This document shows positions 1-7,915 of a DNA stretch of 64,000 nucleotides, in pieces. Both the position numbers and the translations under genes were made by a program. Each line of letters begins with the position of its first letter. The first letter of the stretch is position 1. The notes under the pieces were generated by a model that was not told the DNA's origin, made no database searches, and worked only from the letters and a program-made list of their open reading frames with translations. The DNA comes from Polaribacter sp. Q13. Lineage in GTDB: Bacteria > Bacteroidota > Bacteroidia > Flavobacteriales > Flavobacteriaceae. The DNA lies in the NCBI RefSeq assembly GCF_016858305.2, contig NZ_CP074436.1, forward strand, positions 2,376,001-2,440,000, written 5' to 3'.

Positions 1-746
1 GACAAGGCATTATTAGGTTGATCTCCTGCTCTATAATAAATTGGAGTTCCTGCAGCAATACCACTTTCTGCTTCTCCTTTATCATCTACTAAAGATTGAA
101 TTCCGAAGGTGTCTACAATATCTGGCACTAAAGATTTGTCAATTCCATAATATTCTAAAAGAAAATCCGCAATGGTATCGTTCTTAAAATCCCAAAAGAT
201 TCCTTCTGATAATCCTGAAATAGTAGTATTTATTTTGTTTGAAAATTTATAAGCTACATAATCTCCGGGTAACATAAATTTATGAATCTGACTGTAAATC
301 TCCGGCTCATTTTCTTTAACCCATTTTAATTTTGATGCGGTAAAATTGGCTGGAGAGTTTAATAAATTGGAAGCACATTTTTCTTCGCCTATTTCATCAA
401 AAGCTTTATTACCTGTTTCTACAGCTCTACTATCGCACCAAATAATACTTTTACGAAGCGGATTTCCCTTTTTATCAACCAACACCAAACCATGCATTTG
501 ATATGAAATACCGATTCCTTTTATTTGGGTTCTACTTATATTGTATTCTTTTTTCAGCTTCGTGATTGCGTTACAAATATGTAGCCACCAATCGTTTGGT
601 TTTTGTTCTGCCCATCCATTTTTTTGAGCAAACATGCCCATTTCTTCTTTTGGTTCTTGTACAACTCCTAAACTTTTTCCTGTTACTACTTCTACTAAAG
701 CCGCTTTTATAGAAGAACTCCCAATGTCTAATCCTAAATAATACAA
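1..746 (-). CDS. xylB: Xylulokinase (FGGY family), N-terminal half, cut by window edge
   Basis: The minus-strand frame is open from 746 to the window edge, about 248 codons, roughly half of the usual ~490-residue kinase. It would phosphorylate D-xylulose with ATP in xylose use. The N terminus YYLGLDIGSSSIKAALVE is the FGGY phosphate-binding segment. YQMHGLVLVD, WCDSRA and the late RAGDQPNNAL segment follow; its Asp sits where FGGY kinases carry the catalytic base. No ATG is available: the frame has a stop 25 bp upstream of a TTG at 746, so TTG is the most likely start. The sequence just upstream is IS debris, so the native promoter and perhaps the original start region may have been altered. 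The specificity call (xylulose rather than another ketose) rests on overall resemblance and is inferred. Confidence 0.82.
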   Translation of the reverse strand, partial: MYYLGLDIGSSSIKAALVEVVTGKSLGVVQEPKEEMGMFAQKNGWAEQKPNDWWLHICNAITKLKKEYNISRTQIKGIGISYQMHGLVLVDKKGNPLRKSIIWCDSRAVETGNKAFDEIGEEKCASNLLNSPANFTASKLKWVKENEPEIYSQIHKFMLPGDYVAYKFSNKINTTISGLSEGIFWDFKNDTIADFLLEYYGIDKSLVPDIVDTFGIQSLVDDKGEAESGIAAGTPIYYRAGDQPNNAL

Positions 747-1108
747 ACCTTCTTGTTTTAAGTTAAAAAAAATGGCTTAACACAGTTTATAATTCTGAAG
801 CCTTTTATCGAGTAATAAAATTACTTTTAAACACAATAAGCTACTAACAAAAAACGTGCATGATGTATTATAGAATATGCAAATGTCCCTATTAATAAAG
901 AGAAATTTCAGATTATCTCTTATAATAGACAGGAAGTAGATTAAAAAATCAGAAAAACTAAAACGATTATTTAGGTGAACTTTACACCCTTAATAATTCA
1001 ATTTTCTATTGATTTTATGAGCAACGAAATGCTCTCTTATTTCATTCCTTTCAATGAAAATACTTTTAGGCTTTTCTGCTATAAATTTAGTAGATCTTTT
1101 AGCCTTCT
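747..1108. other. Intergenic stretch between xylB and IS remnant, no supported gene
   Basis: AT-rich sequence with no open frame of meaningful length and no recognisable RNA gene. A 34-codon frame beginning near 1018 and a small GAGCA/TGCTC stem near 1020-1035 are visible, but nothing supports them as functional. It probably holds the upstream region of xylB plus decayed mobile-element flank. Confidence 0.5.
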
Positions 1109-1290
1109 AGATCAAGAATAAAACCTAGGGAGAATATTCTCTTGGAAAAAAAGTAATTAGATTTTGAATACAGAATTAACCGGTTATTTATTGCCCGAAG
1201 GGCTATTAGAATATTTTGATATTGTAGCAGATAATACTACCTATAATTAAACTCACTTCTATTTAGACAGTAAAAAACATAGTTCCAAAA
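1109..1290 (+). pseudogene. Decayed left end of a second ISAon1-type element
   Basis: This stretch repeats the left end of the intact element that follows, at an offset of about 225 bp. The terminal repeat is recognisable at 1109-1132 (AGATCAAGAATA...GGGAG). From about 1141 to 1233 it differs from 1367-1459 at only about four positions, then similarity drops sharply. The frame from the TTG at 1164 matches the first ORF of the element (NTEL..YLLPEGLLEYFDIVAD) but meets a TAA about 30 codons in. It is therefore a broken copy of the transposase N-terminal ORF and cannot make a product. Confidence 0.75.
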
Positions 1291-1333
1291 AAATGCCACT
1301 GTTAAATAGAATTAATTAAAGTCAAAGTTCTTC

Positions 1334-1357
1334 GGATCAAGAATAATTGTTGGGGAG
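1334..1357 (+). repeat. Left terminal inverted repeat of the IS
   Basis: The 24 bases from GGATCAAG to GGGGAG match the reverse complement of 2720-2743 at 19 positions. It begins 56 bp before the first IS ORF. Confidence 0.8.
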
Positions 1358-1389
1358 AATCTTATCTTTGGAAAAAAAGTAATTAGATT

Positions 1390-1731
1390 TTGAATACAGA
1401 ATTAGCCCGTTATTTGTTGCCCGAAGGGCTATTAGAATATTTTGATATTGTAGCAGATATTACCACTGATAATCAAACCCACTTCTATTTAGAAGAAAAA
1501 AACATGCTTCCACAAGAATACCGTTCTGAAATAGCACAATCAAAAGGTTTCTTATCTGAAATAACCATAGAAGATTTCCCCCTTCGAGGCAAACCGGTAC
1601 TACTCCATATAAAAAGAAGACGTTGGACACTTATTGATACCGGTAAAATCATAAAAAGAGATTGGAATTTAGTAGCTAAAGGCACTCGTATAACTAAGGA
1701 GTTTGCCTCTTTTTTAAAAGAACTCTCTTAA
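1390..1731 (+). CDS. ISAon1-type transposase N-terminal region protein
   Basis: A 113-residue protein that begins with TTG; an in-frame TAG lies two codons upstream, so no ATG start is possible. It resembles the short upstream ORF of ISAon1-type elements, which supplies the DNA-binding N-terminal part of the ISL3 transposase. The first 30 residues (TELARYLLPEGLLEYFDIV) are conserved in the broken copy at 1109-1290. A basic patch (HIKRRRWTL) lies near residue 75. It ends 10 bp before the catalytic ORF, which is in the +1 frame relative to it. The role in recognising the IS ends is inferred from the family. Confidence 0.78.
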   Translation: MNTELARYLLPEGLLEYFDIVADITTDNQTHFYLEEKNMLPQEYRSEIAQSKGFLSEITIEDFPLRGKPVLLHIKRRRWTLIDTGKIIKRDWNLVAKGTRITKEFASFLKELS

Positions 1732-1741
1732 TAATCATGCT

Positions 1742-2710
1742 GTGAGCTCTAAGCGCTTTGGAGATTACTACAGAATTAACAGTAAAACCTTACAACATCA
1801 ATACAAAAACCATCTAAGTGATTTCAATGATTGGACTCAAAAAGACCACGCAGAAAATTGGTTACTATACCCAAAGAATTTAGGTAAATATTTAAGCTTA
1901 GATGAGACCTCTCTATCCAATGGTGAGCTTTATACTATTTTAACCAATAAAAATGCCAACGGTAAAAAAGGAAGTATAGTCGCTATTGTAAAGGGTACCA
2001 AAGCTCAGGATGTCATTGATGTGATTCATAAAATTTCAAGAGAAAGACAAAACATGGTTAAAGAAGTTACTGTAGATATGGCTGGAAATATGAATTTAAT
2101 TGCTAAAATATGTTTCACGAAAACAGACATTGTAACTGATAGATTTCATGTTCAAAAACTAGCCTCAGAAGCGGTGCAAGAAGAACGTATTCGTTTAAGA
2201 TGGGAAATCATAGATCAGGAAAATAAAGCAATATCAGAAGCTCAAAAAACAGATAAACACTATCAACCAGAACTTCTTAGAAACGGAGATACTCATAGAC
2301 AGTTGCTCGCTAGAAGTAGGTATTTATTATTTAAATCCAAAACTAAGTGGACACCAAGACAAATTGAAAGAGCAGAAATACTATTTCAGTTATATCCAAC
2401 CATTGAGAAAGCATATAATCTCTCACAGGGATTAAGATATATTTTTGAAACAAATTCAGATAAAAATGTAGCTAGATTAAAATTAGCACATTGGTATGAT
2501 AAGGTACATAAATCAGAATTTAAATCCTTCAACACCATAGCTAAATCTATACAAATACATTATGATGCAATACTAAACTACTTTAATAATAGAAGTACAA
2601 ATGCTTCTGCTGAATCTTTTAATGCTAAAATAAAGGAATTTAGAACACAATTTAGAGGTGTAAGAGATGTCAAATTCTTCCTCTATAGACTAACTAAATT
2701 ATATGCATAA
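1742..2710 (+). CDS. ISL3/ISAon1 family DDE transposase
   Basis: A 322-residue DDE transposase with a complete-looking triad: Asp54 (LSLDETS), Asp112 (VTVDMAGNM) and Glu291 (NASAESFNAKIK). The last is the typical ISL3 C-terminal motif before FRTQFRGVRD. It would cut and join the IS ends. No ATG precedes the domain in frame; the GTG at 1742 is the best start, and the frame is open from 1718. A nearby ATG at 1737 is in another frame and stops after one codon. Translation may be coupled to termination of the upstream ORF at 1731. No frameshift or stop interrupts it, so the element may be active. Confidence 0.88.
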   Translation: MSSKRFGDYYRINSKTLQHQYKNHLSDFNDWTQKDHAENWLLYPKNLGKYLSLDETSLSNGELYTILTNKNANGKKGSIVAIVKGTKAQDVIDVIHKISRERQNMVKEVTVDMAGNMNLIAKICFTKTDIVTDRFHVQKLASEAVQEERIRLRWEIIDQENKAISEAQKTDKHYQPELLRNGDTHRQLLARSRYLLFKSKTKWTPRQIERAEILFQLYPTIEKAYNLSQGLRYIFETNSDKNVARLKLAHWYDKVHKSEFKSFNTIAKSIQIHYDAILNYFNNRSTNASAESFNAKIKEFRTQFRGVRDVKFFLYRLTKLYA

Positions 2711-2719
2711 TTTTTAACG

Positions 2720-2743
2720 CTCCCCAGAAATAATGTTTGATCC
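2720..2743 (-). repeat. Right terminal inverted repeat of the IS
   Basis: CTCCCCAGAAATAATG... ending GATCC pairs with the left repeat. It lies 9 bp after the transposase stop codon. Confidence 0.8.
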
Positions 2744-2912
2744 AAAACCTTTCTTCTGCTGTTTTACTTAAAAACTTTTTGTGTTGATGCGTCCAGTCCA
2801 ATATCTTTTTTAGAGATGCTTTGAAAATAATTTAACTTAAAACCAAATGCAAGTATTTATTAGCGGCAGTAATTCAGTTTTGAAAATCAACTAATTCTGT
2901 ACCTATTGTAAT
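2744..2912. other. IS flank with a possible gene fragment on the minus strand
   Basis: No full gene is present. On the minus strand, about 2725-2836 reads without stops and has protein-like composition (KASLKKILDWTHQHKKFL). I do not recognise it. It could be the tail of a gene destroyed by the IS insertion, or chance. Confidence 0.3.
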
Positions 2913-2943
2913 AAAAAAAGGCTTCACATTTCTGTGAAGCCTT
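2913..2943 (-). terminator. Rho-independent terminator of the tRNA-Met gene
   Basis: An 11-bp perfect stem (AAGGCTTCACA, 2918-2928, with 2933-2943) closes a 4-nt loop. On the minus strand it is followed by a run of seven or more U residues. It sits directly downstream of the minus-strand tRNA. Confidence 0.88.
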
Positions 2944-2954
2944 GCTATACTTAG

Positions 2955-3027
<73 letters not shown>

Positions 3028-3196
3028 TTGTAATTTCAAAAATAACTTCTTAGCTTTTAACTTTCGACTCATAAACTCGACCCGTTATTTCCGGGTGCAA
3101 ATATACGACTTATTTAAAGTACTGACCAAATTATTTTAGATCTTTTTTTTAATTATTTTTTAATACACTAAATTCTAATCAAATATAAAAAGGAAT

Positions 3197-3204
3197 TACC
3201 TTTG
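3197..3204 (+). promoter_or_regulatory. Bacteroidota -7 box of era
   Basis: TACCTTTG fits TAnnTTTG and ends only 4 bp before the era ATG. Transcription would start at or next to the start codon, so the mRNA is probably leaderless or nearly so. Confidence 0.65.
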
Positions 3205-3208
3205 CATC

Positions 3209-4093
3209 ATGACGCATAAAGCAGGTTTTGTAAATATTATCGGAAATCCTAACGTAGGTAAATCAACATTGATGAATGCCTTAGTAGGTGAAAAATTATC
3301 TATTATCACATCTAAAGCACAGACAACGAGGCATAGAATCTTAGGAATAGTAAATGAAGACGACTTTCAAATAGTCTTTTCAGATACTCCTGGTATTCTA
3401 AAACCTGCCTACGAACTGCAATCTTCTATGATGGATTTTGTAAAATCTGCCTTCGAAGACGCAGATATACTAATCTATATGGTAGAAATTGGCGAGAAAG
3501 AATTAAAAAATGAAGCTTTCTTTAAAAGAATCATCCATAGTGAAATTCCTGTTATTTTATTATTGAATAAGATTGATAAGTCTTCGCAAGATGAAGTTGA
3601 AGAAAAAATCGAGTACTGGAGAAATAAAGTACCCAATGCAGAAGTCTTTGTAATTTCTGCACTAGAAAAATTTAATGTACCTGCAGTTTTCGAAAAAATA
3701 AAAGAATTATTGCCAGAAGGACCAGCCTTTTATCCGAAAGACCAATTAACGGACAAACCAGAACGTTTCTTTGTAAATGAAAAAATTAGAGAAAAAATTC
3801 TAATGCATTACAAAAAAGAAATTCCATATTCTGTAGAAGTAGAAACAGAAGAATTTACAGAAGAAGAAAACATTGTAAGAATTCGTTCTATTATAATGGT
3901 AGAAAGAGAAACTCAGAAAGGTATTATTATTGGTCATAAAGGATCTGCCCTAAAACGTGTTGGTGCTGAGGCAAGAAAAGATTTAGAAAAATTCTTTGAG
4001 AAAAAAGTCTTTATAGAATTGTATGTAAAAGTCAACAAAAACTGGCGTAGCGATAAAACGCAATTAAAACGATTTGGATATAATCAAAGTTAA
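3209..4093 (+). CDS. era: GTPase Era
   Basis: A 294-residue ribosome-assembly GTPase that binds 16S rRNA near its 3' end during 30S maturation. The G domain has GNPNVGKST (residues 12-20), switch region TTRHR, DTPG, NKID and SALE. The C-terminal half has a type II KH domain with GIIIGHKGSALKRVG. Length and domain order are normal for Era. The ATG follows a -7 box by 4 bp. It stands alone between the tRNA-Met (minus) and a convergent small membrane-protein gene, from which a shared hairpin separates it. Confidence 0.97.
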   Translation: MTHKAGFVNIIGNPNVGKSTLMNALVGEKLSIITSKAQTTRHRILGIVNEDDFQIVFSDTPGILKPAYELQSSMMDFVKSAFEDADILIYMVEIGEKELKNEAFFKRIIHSEIPVILLLNKIDKSSQDEVEEKIEYWRNKVPNAEVFVISALEKFNVPAVFEKIKELLPEGPAFYPKDQLTDKPERFFVNEKIREKILMHYKKEIPYSVEVETEEFTEEENIVRIRSIIMVERETQKGIIIGHKGSALKRVGAEARKDLEKFFEKKVFIELYVKVNKNWRSDKTQLKRFGYNQS

Positions 4094-4141
4094 TAAAAGA
4101 ACACTCCTTTATATAGCATAAAGATTGCTATTAAAATTATC

Positions 4142-4182
4142 ATTCCCGCTACTTATATTCTACTTTAATAAGTAACGGGAAT
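4142..4182. terminator. Bidirectional hairpin between era and a convergent gene
   Basis: ATTCCCG plus TACTTAT (4142-4156) pairs with ATAAGTA plus CGGGAAT (4168-4182) with one mismatched pair and an 11-nt loop. It lies between two convergent stop codons, and a T-rich run follows at about 4190-4199. Confidence 0.6.
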
Positions 4183-4195
4183 TTAAACTAATTTT

Positions 4196-4705
4196 TTATT
4201 GCTCAATAATAGTTATTAATAAATCGTGTAATTCTTTCATCTGACCTTTTCCGGTTTCTTTCCCTATACTTCCTAAAAAGTACAACAATAACCATATTAA
4301 AGGAAGCGCCACCAAAATTGCAATAGGAAAGATTAAACTTTCTCCTAAACGATGTTTTACATAAGCAAAAACTGCAAAACCTAAAAACAACGTTGCCACC
4401 ACAAAATGGACAAACATAAAAAGAGTCCAAACTTGTGGTTTTGGACCAAATAATCCTTTTAACGTAGACGAATTTTCATCAACCTCTTCTACCTCAAAAT
4501 GCAATTGAGGCGACCAAAAATGACTCTTCTTTACTGGAATATCAATAAAAACATGTCTTTCTGCTACTCTACTTCTATATATACAAGCATCACTTTTTAG
4601 ATACGTTGTAATTCTTTGTAGTAATTCATCAGGATTCTCTTTTATATCAATAGAAAATCTTGGACGTAAAAAAAAATCACTATTTCTTTTTTCTTGAACA
4701 TTCAT
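4196..4705 (-). CDS. Conserved two-TM membrane protein of unknown function
   Basis: A 169-residue protein of no family I can name with confidence. Residues 1-90 are soluble and contain charged segments. They are followed by two hydrophobic helices (about 95-115, TLFMFVHFVVATLFLGFAVF, and 127-147, FPIAILVALPLIWLLLYFLG) joined by a short basic loop. The C terminus is soluble. Related proteins are common in Flavobacteriia and are sometimes labelled GTP-binding without a visible G motif; none is visible here. The ATG at 4705 is the only sensible start. It is transcribed alone and converges with era. Confidence 0.8.
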   Translation of the reverse strand: MNVQEKRNSDFFLRPRFSIDIKENPDELLQRITTYLKSDACIYRSRVAERHVFIDIPVKKSHFWSPQLHFEVEEVDENSSTLKGLFGPKPQVWTLFMFVHFVVATLFLGFAVFAYVKHRLGESLIFPIAILVALPLIWLLLYFLGSIGKETGKGQMKELHDLLITIIEQ

Positions 4706-4888
4706 TAGTTTGGTATTATTTTTTAAATGTAATCAAAAATTACGTTTTGTTAACAAATCAATCAAATTTCACCTAATAAACAACCTATTTCTTTACAAAT
4801 AGACTAAAACACTAATATTTACTTATAATTAGCTTAACATTAATTTCAATATTTGGAAGCATTTTTGCACAAAAATAAAAACCAAATA

Positions 4889-6400
4889 ATGAAAATTTTA
4901 CAAAAACTTATTTTAGTAACTTTATTATCAATAATAGTAAGTTGCCAAAATAATTCAGAACCAAATTTATCACCCGTAGACACGTCTGTTAATTTTACAC
5001 ATAAAACGACTATAAATGTAGGTGGCGAAGGTGCTTCAGAAATTACTGCCTTTGATAAAGTATCAAAAAAACTTTTTACTGTTAATGTAGAATCGGATGA
5101 GATTTCTGTAAACAACATTAGTAATTTAAGCGCACCGATAAGAGAAACATCTATAGATTTAAGTTCTTATGGTTCTCCAAACAGTGTTGCCATTTCCGAA
5201 GGAAAATTAGCGGTTGCTGTAGAAGATCACATAAAACAAAATCCTGGAAAAGTATTAGTTTTCAGTACTGCAGATAACTCTTTATTAAACCAATATACAG
5301 TTGGTGCTTTGCCAGATATGGTTAAGTTTTCTCCTGACGGAAAAACAATTGTTTCTGCAAATGAAGGAGAGCCTAGTGATGATTACACAAACGATCCGGA
5401 AGGAAGTGTAAGTATCATTAATTTAGAAAACAATACCGTAACTACTTTAGGATTTACTAGTTTTAACAATCAAGAAGCAGCTTTAGAAAGTAAAGGATTT
5501 AGAGTTTTTGGCCCTGGCGCAGACTTGGCTAAAGACGTAGAACCAGAATATGTTGCTATCTCAGAAGATTCTAAAACCGCTTGGGTTTCGTTACAAGAAA
5601 ACAACGGAATTGCAAAAATAAATCTTCAAACAAAAACCATAGAAGAAATTTATCCCTTAGGTTATAAAGATTATTCTTTAGCAAACAATTCTATAGATGC
5701 AAGTGATAAAGATGATGTTACAGAACTAAAAAACTGGCCAGTAAAAGGTATTTATATGCCAGATGCAATTGTGTCAGTAAAAATTAATGGTGCAGAGTAT
5801 GTGATTTCTGCAAACGAAGGAGATTCTAGAGACTATGATGGTTTTAGCGAAGAAGTTAGAATGGATGATTTAGTTTTAGATGAAACCGTTTTTCCTGCAT
5901 CTAATGATTATTTAAACAAAATAAATTTAGGTAGATTAAAAACGACTACCACTTTAGGAGATGCAAATAATGATGGTAAAGTAGAAGAATTATTTAGTTA
6001 TGGAGCCCGTTCTTTTAGTATTTGGTCTGCAAACGGAAGTTTAGTATATGATAGTGGAAATAGCATTGCAACAGAAACTTTAGCCCAAACTCCAGATAGA
6101 TTTAATGATGGTGATAAAAGAAGTGATGATAAAGGAGCAGAACCAGAAAGCGTAGAAGTATTAAACCTTGGCAACCAACGTTACATTTTATTTGTAGGTT
6201 TAGAAAGAAACGATCAAGTTTTAGTCTATGACATTACCAACCCAACGGCTCCTCAATTCTTACAAATCCTTTCTCATTCTGGTGATGAAGCTCCAGAAGG
6301 ATTGTTAGTTATTTCTGCAGATGATAGCCCTACAGGTAAAGATTTATTAGTAGTTTCTAATGAAGATAGTGGTACTATAACTATTTTTGAAAACAACTAA
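4889..6400 (+). CDS. Choice-of-anchor I domain lipoprotein (predicted beta-propeller)
   Basis: A 503-residue secreted protein. The ATG at 4889 is preferred because it starts a clean lipoprotein signal peptide (MKILQKLILVTLLSIIVSC, lipobox Cys19); an upstream TTG would add a non-signal-like extension. The mature part consists of repeated propeller-like blades (VAISEGKLAVAVED, VKFSPDGKTIVSANEGEP, YVAISEDSKTAWVSLQENN, YVISANEGDSRDY). This is the pattern of the choice-of-anchor I family, related to long surface phosphoesterase-like propellers. The Asp-rich DANNDGKVEE segment may bind Ca2+. The substrate is unknown. It would sit on the outer membrane, possibly facing outward. A terminator follows. 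Confidence 0.82.
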   Translation: MKILQKLILVTLLSIIVSCQNNSEPNLSPVDTSVNFTHKTTINVGGEGASEITAFDKVSKKLFTVNVESDEISVNNISNLSAPIRETSIDLSSYGSPNSVAISEGKLAVAVEDHIKQNPGKVLVFSTADNSLLNQYTVGALPDMVKFSPDGKTIVSANEGEPSDDYTNDPEGSVSIINLENNTVTTLGFTSFNNQEAALESKGFRVFGPGADLAKDVEPEYVAISEDSKTAWVSLQENNGIAKINLQTKTIEEIYPLGYKDYSLANNSIDASDKDDVTELKNWPVKGIYMPDAIVSVKINGAEYVISANEGDSRDYDGFSEEVRMDDLVLDETVFPASNDYLNKINLGRLKTTTTLGDANNDGKVEELFSYGARSFSIWSANGSLVYDSGNSIATETLAQTPDRFNDGDKRSDDKGAEPESVEVLNLGNQRYILFVGLERNDQVLVYDITNPTAPQFLQILSHSGDEAPEGLLVISADDSPTGKDLLVVSNEDSGTITIFENN

Positions 6401-6425
6401 TTACCAATTAATTTTTAAAAAATTA

Positions 6426-6452
6426 AACCAGCAAAGCAATTTGCTGGTTTTT
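6426..6452 (+). terminator. Rho-independent terminator after the propeller lipoprotein
   Basis: A perfect 10-bp stem AACCAGCAAA / TTTGCTGGTT closes a GCAA tetraloop and is followed by a T run. Confidence 0.88.
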
Positions 6453-6501
6453 GCTGTTTTAAAGACTTTGTTTTTAGCATCTTTCTTACAACCTTAAATT
6501 G

Positions 6502-6509
6502 TATCTTTG
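6502..6509 (+). promoter_or_regulatory. -7 box of der
   Basis: TATCTTTG is an exact TAnnTTTG match, 18 bp before the der ATG at 6528. It supports the ATG over the in-frame TTG at 6507, which lies inside this box. Confidence 0.7.
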
Positions 6510-6527
6510 CAAAAATTTTCAATAGAG

Positions 6528-7838
6528 ATGAACAGTATTGTTGCCATTGTAGGAAGACCAAATGTAGGAAAGTCAACGCTTTTTAATAGATTGGTGCAAA
6601 GAAGAGAAGCCATTGTAGATTCTGTAAGCGGAGTTACAAGAGATAGACATTATGGAAAATCTGACTGGAATGGAAAAGAATTTTCTGTGATAGACACTGG
6701 TGGATATATTACGGGTTCTGATGATATCTTTGAAGGTGAAATTAGAAAACAAGTAAATCTTGCCATAGAAGAAGCAGATTTAATTGTTTTTGTAGTAAAT
6801 GTAGAAGACGGAATTACACCTATGGATGCGGAAGTTGCGAAACTTTTACGCAAGGTTAAAAAACCAATTTTTACGGTAGTTAATAAAGTAGATAATGCAA
6901 TGCGTGAACCAGACGCTATAGAATTCTATAACTTAGGTTTAGGAGAATACTATACAATTGCTTCTATTAATGGAAGTGGAACTGGAGAATTATTAGATGC
7001 GTTAGCAGAAAAAATGCCAGCTCCAGAAGAAGTAGATTTAGAAGAAGTAGCTTTACCAAGATTTGCTGTTGTTGGAAGACCTAACGCAGGAAAATCATCT
7101 TTTATAAACGCTTTAATTGGTCAAGATAGAAATATTGTAACCAATATCGCGGGTACAACAAGAGATTCAATTGATACAAAATACAATCGTTTTGGTTTCG
7201 ATTTTAATTTAGTAGATACTGCCGGGATTCGTAAAAAATCTCGTGTAAAAGAAGATTTAGAATTTTATTCTGTAATGCGTGCAGTACGTACCATAGAATA
7301 TTCTGATGTGATTGTTTTAGTGGTCGATGCTACTCGTGGTTTTGAAGGTCAGGATCAAAATATATTTTGGTTGGCAGAGAAAAACAGAAAAGGGATTGTT
7401 ATCTTAATTAACAAATGGGATTTAGTTGAGAAAGAAACCAACACCATGCGAGATTTTGAAGCTATGGTTAGAAAACAAATTGAACCATTTACAGACGTGC
7501 CAATTGTATTTATTTCTGCTTTAACAAAACAACGTTTGTTTAAAGCAATAGAAACAGCTGTAGAAGTTTTTCAAAAAAGAAAGACTAAAATACAAACAAG
7601 TAAGTTTAATGAAACAATGTTAGAGATTATTAAAACATCTCCACCTCCTGCCATAAAAGGAAAGTTTGTTAAAATTAAATATTGTTTACAATTGCCTACA
7701 CAAACACCACAATTTGTATTTTTCTGTAACCTACCGCAATATGTAAAAGATTCGTACAGACGTTTTCTTGAAAACAAATTAAGAGACATTTACGATTTTT
7801 CTGGAGTACCAATTACTATATATTTTAGACAGAAATAG
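6528..7838 (+). CDS. der: GTPase Der (EngA)
   Basis: A 436-residue double-G-domain GTPase for 50S subunit assembly. G1 shows [13 protein letters not shown] and NKVD. G2 shows [13 protein letters not shown] and NKWD. A KH-like domain ends the protein ([23 protein letters not shown]...[10 protein letters not shown]). Length is typical. The frame also runs seven codons upstream to a TTG, but that TTG lies inside the -7 promoter box, and the ATG gives the family N terminus [11 protein letters not shown]. It lies 2.4 kb from era without being co-transcribed with it. Confidence 0.97.
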   Translation: MNSIVAIVGRPNVGKSTLFNRLVQRREAIVDSVSGVTRDRHYGKSDWNGKEFSVIDTGGYITGSDDIFEGEIRKQVNLAIEEADLIVFVVNVEDGITPMDAEVAKLLRKVKKPIFTVVNKVDNAMREPDAIEFYNLGLGEYYTIASINGSGTGELLDALAEKMPAPEEVDLEEVALPRFAVVGRPNAGKSSFINALIGQDRNIVTNIAGTTRDSIDTKYNRFGFDFNLVDTAGIRKKSRVKEDLEFYSVMRAVRTIEYSDVIVLVVDATRGFEGQDQNIFWLAEKNRKGIVILINKWDLVEKETNTMRDFEAMVRKQIEPFTDVPIVFISALTKQRLFKAIETAVEVFQKRKTKIQTSKFNETMLEIIKTSPPPAIKGKFVKIKYCLQLPTQTPQFVFFCNLPQYVKDSYRRFLENKLRDIYDFSGVPITIYFRQK

Positions 7839-7915
7839 AAATATACTGTAACTTTTGTTACCTTTATACGTCTAATTGATTAGTAATATTGTAATATATT
7901 TTTCTTTTATAAGGC

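Larger units (their letters stand above)
1334..2743 (+). mobile_element. ISL3/ISAon1-type insertion sequence, apparently intact
   Basis: The 1410-bp element is bounded by imperfect 24-bp inverted repeats (1334-1357 and 2720-2743, 19 of 24 matching, both starting GGATCAA and ending GGGGAG toward the inside). It carries two ORFs in the same direction: a ~113-residue N-terminal protein and a 322-residue DDE transposase. This two-ORF arrangement is what Bacteroidota ISAon1-type members of the ISL3 family show. I could not find an 8-bp target duplication next to the repeats: the flanks AGTTCTTC and AAAACCTT differ. The left flank is itself old IS sequence, which may have erased the signature. Confidence 0.82.

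Noticed and set aside
1018..1122. 34-codon ORF before the IS remnant
   Set aside because: There is no homology or promoter, and it runs into the decayed IS end.
1704..1745. Programmed -1 frameshift at TTTTTTA joining the two transposase ORFs
   Set aside because: The catalytic ORF is in the +1 frame, so -1 slippage would not reach it.
2725..2836. Minus-strand gene fragment with KKILDWTHQHKKFL
   Set aside because: It is too short and unrecognised; kept only as a note on the gap.
6507..6527. Upstream TTG start for der
   Set aside because: The TTG falls inside the TATCTTTG promoter box; the ATG at 6528 gives the family N terminus.
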